Source of the DNA: Anaerolineaceae bacterium | GTDB taxonomy: Bacteria > Chloroflexota > Anaerolineae > Anaerolineales > Anaerolineaceae | DNA: 17,684 bases | Assembly (NCBI GenBank): GCA_021107195.1 | Contig: JAIOTF010000412.1 | Coordinates: forward strand, 1 to 17,684 | Direction of reading: 5' to 3' | Part shown: one piece after another, positions 14,792 to 17,684 of the stretch | How positions within the stretch are numbered: the stretch's first letter is position 1 | How the letters are laid out: each line of letters begins with the position of its first letter | Position numbers and translations under genes: made by a program | Notes under the pieces: generated by a model | Database searches by the model: none | What the model was told of the DNA's origin: nothing | Seen by the model: the letters and a program-made list of their open reading frames with translations, nothing else

Positions 14792-15172
14792 ATGGCAAAA
14801 AAGCTTTCTCGGATTTTTTTATTATCAAAGTTATGGGCTGTTTTTCTTGAAGGTCCCACTACTGGTGGCTATCCCTTTGAACCCCTGCAATTACCATCCG
14901 GCTTTCGCGGCAAAGTTGTGATGAATGCCCATTTATGTAATGGCTGTGGTCTTTGTGTGCAAGATTGCCCAGCCTCTGCGCTTAAAATTGAACGTTTCGA
15001 CAAACAACATTTTCGCATTGTATATAACCCTGCACGCTGCGCCTATTGTGGACAATGCGAAATAAGTTGTCATCGGGGTGCAATTCATCTCACGAATGAC
15101 TTTAATCCGGCTGTACAGCATATTGGGAACCTGATTGAAGTCCTCGTGGAACGCGGTTTGCCGAAAGGTTGA
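14792..15172 (+). CDS. NuoI/MbhN-like 2[4Fe-4S] ferredoxin subunit
   Basis: A 126-residue electron-entry subunit with two [4Fe-4S] clusters that passes electrons from soluble ferredoxin to the NuoB-like cluster. Cysteine sets are C49/C52/C55/C59 (CNGCGLCVQDCP) and C83/C86/C89/C93 (CAYCGQCEISCH); the second ends in CH rather than CP. The N-terminus (KLWAVFLEGPTTGGYPFEP) is the usual amphipathic membrane-contact segment of hydrogenase NuoI homologues. AAGGA lies eight bases before the ATG at 14792, which is one base after the previous stop; a longer reading from 14756 would overlap NuoH. It is the last gene of the operon. Confidence 0.92.
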   Translation: MAKKLSRIFLLSKLWAVFLEGPTTGGYPFEPLQLPSGFRGKVVMNAHLCNGCGLCVQDCPASALKIERFDKQHFRIVYNPARCAYCGQCEISCHRGAIHLTNDFNPAVQHIGNLIEVLVERGLPKG

Positions 15173-15291
15173 ACAGGATACCAAGGTATTGGGAAAAGAT
15201 TTAAATCTTGAATAATGCAAGCTCTTCTTCATATACATGTGTTTGGTTTTTACTGAAAGCTTATACCCAGGAAGAACATCCCTCATATAAT

Positions 15292-15311
15292 AATGATCTT
15301 TGGGGATCATT
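15292..15311 (+). terminator. Hairpin downstream of hydrogenase operon
   Basis: AATGATC, a 6-base loop and GATCATT form a perfect 7-bp stem about 120 bases after the last operon gene. It is AT-rich and lacks a following T run, so it is at best a weak terminator. Confidence 0.25.
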
Positions 15312-15417
15312 TGAGCACGCACCTGCTTGCTACACAAAGCACGCAAGCAACCATTCGTTGTCGTGCGCTTAACGTTATGACGCATCAAGGGATGCCCGAG
15401 AGTTACCTGGCTGCATG

Positions 15418-15466
15418 ATCAAAAGCTCGCAGATAGAGCAATGCGTGACTCGCTCTCCCTTTTGAT
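15418..15466. repeat. Nested inverted repeat
   Basis: Outer arms ATCAAAAG (15418-15425) and CTTTTGAT (15459-15466) enclose inner arms AGAGC (15435-15439) and GCTCT (15452-15456). The result is a 49-base imperfect hairpin. Function unknown. Confidence 0.6.
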
Positions 15467-15483
15467 GATTTATGCACCAAAGC

Positions 15484-15500
15484 CTTTGTAGACTACAAAG
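15484..15500. promoter_or_regulatory. Perfect palindrome at the -35 position of the RSH gene promoter
   Basis: CTTTGTAG, a central A, then CTACAAAG: eight-base arms of operator type. It ends five bases before the TATAAT box at 15506, so it covers the expected -35 region. A repressor bound here would block the promoter. The binding protein is unknown. Confidence 0.5.
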
Positions 15501-15505
15501 AACGC

Positions 15506-15511
15506 TATAAT
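15506..15511 (+). promoter_or_regulatory. Candidate -10 box of the RSH gene
   Basis: TATAAT 42 bases before the ATG at 15554. The -35 region has no good match to TTGACA and is occupied by the palindrome at 15484-15500, which may mean an activator- or repressor-controlled promoter. Confidence 0.45.
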
Positions 15512-15553
15512 TGACGAATATCCGCTATACCAGTTTAGGAATAGAGGTAAAGC

Positions 15554-17410
15554 ATGATCACAGTACACAAAGTCATAGAAACCCGCCCTAACCTGACCAG
15601 TGAGTTTGATCTAGGCCCGTTTGTTGCGCGCACAGAAAATATCGCTCGTGCTTATGCCTGGGGACAAAAAGTACACGCCGGACAAAAACGGTTGAGCGGC
15701 GAGCCTTATTTTGAAACCCACTGCGCCTGGGTGGCTGCACTGGTCGACAAACTGGTCGGCTATGAAGCATGGACAATTGCAGCATTATTACACGACTCAA
15801 TAGAAGACCAGGATGAAAGCCTGGACAAGATCCGCAGCCATTTTCCAGGATCTTTGGGTCAGGAAGTCGCATATCTCGTGGATGGGGTGACTAAAATCAG
15901 TCAGCCGCAGGATGGGCATTCGCGGGAAATAGAAACCTTGCGAAAGATCGCCCGTTTCCAGGACCCTGGTGTATTTATCATTAAACTGGCAGACAAAAGC
16001 CACAATCTGCTCACACTGGCACACATGCCGCCCGAAAAACAAATCACCAAAGCTACCGAAGCGATCCGCGCCTACGGGAAACTGGCCGGCATCCTGAACT
16101 GTTACCGCTGGCGGCGCTGGATTGAGGACATGGCCTTCCCCTATGCAGAGCCGGAGACCTATGCCTTTGTCAAAGCCAAAATCGATAGTGACCCACGCCT
16201 ACAGCCTGCGTTCGTCAATACAATGATGGAACGTTTGGGCAAGATCACAGAAGAGATTGGCGTCAACGGCGAAGTGCGCATCATGGTAGATGGATACTGG
16301 CAAGCATGGACCAAGCTGCGCAGGATGGCTCGCGCCCGTAAAACCTCAATGAATAGCTTTGCCGCACTTAACGATGTCATCAGCTTTCGAATAGTCCTGC
16401 ATACAGAAGATGAAAATGACTGTTACGCGATGATTTCAAAAGTGAACCGTTTTCTCGGCAAGTATCTGGACAACAATCGCTTTGATGATTTCATCGCTTG
16501 CCCACAGAACGGCTACCGAGCCCTCCAAATTACTGCCTGGCTGCCCGAACAGGGCGCCATTGAAGTGGCTATTGCTACCGAAGACATGGAAGGGGAAAAC
16601 AATTGGGGCGTGCTGCATGCCATGCAAAAAGGTAAAGACATCAGCAGGTACCGCCCGGTTGAAATCTTGACCCCCACAGGAGGCGCAAGGTTCCTGCCTG
16701 AAGGCTCAACTGTTTTGGATGCCGTCGCCTCTATTCAACAAGACCTGCTGCTGGACAAGATCAGCGCGGTGGAAGTAAACAGCAGTTTGGCCAGACTATC
16801 CGATCAGGTGCGCCCTGGAGACGTGGTTGAAGTGATCACAGCTGGAGACCGCATCACCCCCCACGAAAGCTGGTTGGATTTTGCCAATCTATCTACCGCC
16901 CGCATTCTACGCATTGTACTGGCACGAGAAGCTCTTAAACGTGATGCTCAACAGGGGCGGGTGCAGATAACGGCTATCCTGTCCGCACGCGGTGTCCTGA
17001 ACCTGGAAGACGTGCGAGCGCTCGACTCTGATCTGGCAGACAATCTTCTACAGAAATTGGCCTGCGCCGGTTTAGATGACCTCTATGCTGCGGTAGGAAG
17101 TGGCGCCATCCGCCTCAATGACGTAGAAAACAGGCTGGATGAAACCGGCATCTCGCGAGAAGCACTGGATTGGACGACAATTAATATCGTCATCAGCCCG
17201 GAAGGCAACAAGCCGGGCGTGCTGGCAGAAATGGCAGCCATGATCGCCTTCGCTGGCGGAGACATCCTGCGTTCAGTCAACAACCCGCTGCCAAACGGCG
17301 GATTCACCATGCGCTTTGTCGTGCGCAAATTGACAGAAGAGAAAAGCAAACGCTTGCAGGAAGATTATTCAGATTGTGGAATCGATATTAAAACTTTTGA
17401 GCTGGTGTAA
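15554..17410 (+). CDS. Divergent RelA/SpoT homologue: HD hydrolase, degenerate synthetase, TGS, ACT
   Basis: A 618-residue protein with the domain order of long RSH alarmone enzymes. The hydrolase half looks intact: R46 (QKRLSGEPY), H56, the HDxxED motif H80-D85 (LLHDSIEDQ), and D147/N151 (KLADKSHN). The synthetase half (about 240-360) is recognisable, with D274 (NDVISFR), Y321 and E337 kept, but key positions have changed. NGYQSLH is NGYRALQ, E.QIRT is EVAIAT, and the later EMH and AAHW motifs are lost. A TGS domain (about 368-430), a helical domain (about 445-535) and a C-terminal ACT domain (about 542-618) follow. The Zn-finger/RIS region usual between the last two appears absent, which accounts for the short length. 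The likely role is (p)ppGpp breakdown, with regulatory rather than catalytic use of the second domain. GAGG precedes the ATG. Confidence 0.85.
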   Translation: MITVHKVIETRPNLTSEFDLGPFVARTENIARAYAWGQKVHAGQKRLSGEPYFETHCAWVAALVDKLVGYEAWTIAALLHDSIEDQDESLDKIRSHFPGSLGQEVAYLVDGVTKISQPQDGHSREIETLRKIARFQDPGVFIIKLADKSHNLLTLAHMPPEKQITKATEAIRAYGKLAGILNCYRWRRWIEDMAFPYAEPETYAFVKAKIDSDPRLQPAFVNTMMERLGKITEEIGVNGEVRIMVDGYWQAWTKLRRMARARKTSMNSFAALNDVISFRIVLHTEDENDCYAMISKVNRFLGKYLDNNRFDDFIACPQNGYRALQITAWLPEQGAIEVAIATEDMEGENNWGVLHAMQKGKDISRYRPVEILTPTGGARFLPEGSTVLDAVASIQQDLLLDKISAVEVNSSLARLSDQVRPGDVVEVITAGDRITPHESWLDFANLSTARILRIVLAREALKRDAQQGRVQITAILSARGVLNLEDVRALDSDLADNLLQKLACAGLDDLYAAVGSGAIRLNDVENRLDETGISREALDWTTINIVISPEGNKPGVLAEMAAMIAFAGGDILRSVNNPLPNGGFTMRFVVRKLTEEKSKRLQEDYSDCGIDIKTFELV

Positions 17411-17458
17411 ATATTAGTAATTAGATATATAGTATATTATGGTAATGAATGGTATAAT

Positions 17459-17684
17459 ATGCTTATGAAATTAAGCAAGTACGCGAGGCGAGTTGGTGTC
17501 CAATACCGGACTGCCTGGAATTGGTATCGGGCGGGAAAAATTGAAGGGTACCAGACAGAGACAGGAACAATCATTATTACCGAGTTGGATGGGGCTTCTC
17601 GACCACAAAGTAGTAAAACTGTACTATATGCTCGCGTATCCAGTCATACACAAAAGGCGGATTTGGAGCGGCAAGGGCAACGGT
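17459..17684 (+). CDS. IS607-family serine recombinase (TnpA), 3' end outside window
   Basis: The N-terminal part of an IS607-type transposase. A MerR-like helix-turn-helix (KLSKYARRVGVQYRTAWNWY, then RAGKIEGY) is followed by the start of a resolvase domain, LYARVSSHTQKADLERQGQR. The Ser of ARVSS is the candidate nucleophile. Two in-frame ATG codons, at 17459 and 17465, are possible starts. The first lies within the 14-base sequence TATAATATGCTTAT, which also contains a -10-like box only a few bases upstream, so transcription starting at that box would favour a very short or absent leader. Elements of this type often carry a tnpB gene and guide RNA next; that would lie beyond the window. The left end of the element is not identifiable in the AT-rich 48 bases after the RSH gene. 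Confidence 0.85.
   Translation, partial: MLMKLSKYARRVGVQYRTAWNWYRAGKIEGYQTETGTIIITELDGASRPQSSKTVLYARVSSHTQKADLERQGQR

Larger units (their letters stand above)
15173..15553. other. 381-base intergenic region rich in inverted repeats
   Basis: No supported gene. It holds several inverted repeats: 15292-15311 (7-bp stem, 6-base loop), 15324-15349 (TGCTTGC/GCAAGCA), an alternative hairpin at 15339-15366, a nested hairpin at 15418-15466 (8-bp outer and 5-bp inner stems) and a palindrome at 15484-15500. A TATAAT follows at 15506. None of the hairpins has a good T-tract, so the operon terminator is uncertain. It could carry a structured RNA or a small degenerate mobile element. Confidence 0.6.

Noticed and set aside
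5867..15172. Reading the operon as an ordinary nuo (complex I) locus.
   Set aside because: The large subunit has both CxxC nickel-ligand pairs, the small subunit has CxxC rather than adjacent Cys, and NuoE/F/G are absent.
5867..15172. Reading it as the sulfur-reducing MBS/Mbx relative of MBH.
   Set aside because: From family knowledge the Mbx large subunit lacks a complete set of nickel ligands; here all four are present.
14933..15388. A 151-codon minus-strand frame reaching from the NuoI-like gene into the intergenic region.
   Set aside because: Half of it is antisense to the ferredoxin motifs, it has no clear ribosome binding site and I recognise no family; the intergenic half could be a decayed fragment, but nothing supports it.
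1..17684. tRNA, rRNA, CRISPR arrays or a replication origin.
   Set aside because: I saw no cloverleaf ending in CCA, no rRNA-like stretch, no regularly spaced repeats and no DnaA-box cluster on reading both strands by eye; a covariance-model scan would settle small RNAs.

Overview
The window reads as the chromosome of an anaerobic, fermentative bacterium of moderate GC. The gene repertoire (a group 4 [NiFe] hydrogenase/complex I-like operon, an M42 peptidase, a divergent RSH protein) suggests Chloroflexota, for instance Anaerolineae. That placement is inference: no marker gene such as rRNA is present.

Layout. (1) 1-640: the 3' part of an IS982-type transposase, broken by a one-base frameshift. 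(2) 757-1518: a lone SAM-dependent methyltransferase, convergent with (3) 1547-2926 (minus): a membrane-anchored HAMP-GGDEF diguanylate cyclase. (4) 3060-5458 (minus): purD followed by an M42 metallopeptidase, joined by an ATGA overlap. (5) 5459-5866: a 408-base divergent intergenic region with a strikingly G-poor tract. (6) 5867-15172: twelve tightly packed plus-strand genes for a membrane-bound complex. (7) 15173-15553: an intergenic region rich in inverted repeats. (8) 15554-17410: a RelA/SpoT-like protein with an intact-looking hydrolase half and an eroded synthetase half. (9) From 17459: the start of an IS607-type serine recombinase, cut by the window edge.

The centre of interest is the 9.3-kb operon. 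Its gene order is MbhD-like, MbhE-like, NuoK/MrpC-like, then three antiporter-like proteins (a divergent NuoL-like one, a NuoM-like one and a NuoN/MrpD-like one), a small NuoA-like protein, then NuoB-, C-, D-, H- and I-like subunits. The last five follow the MbhJ-K-L-M-N order. The large subunit keeps both CxxC pairs of a [NiFe] site and the small subunit keeps the proximal-cluster cysteines, so I read it as a hydrogenase rather than a quinone reductase. The inferred job is to couple electron transfer between ferredoxin and protons to ion pumping through an unusually large membrane arm. No NuoE/F/G, formate dehydrogenase, CO dehydrogenase or hyp maturation genes lie in the window.

Oddities in the operon include an 81-bp tandem duplication inside the predicted lateral-helix region of the NuoL-like subunit, a Lys in place of the key first Glu of the NuoK-like subunit, and a large subunit that ends directly after its nickel-binding motif. 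There is also a run of nine G at one gene junction.
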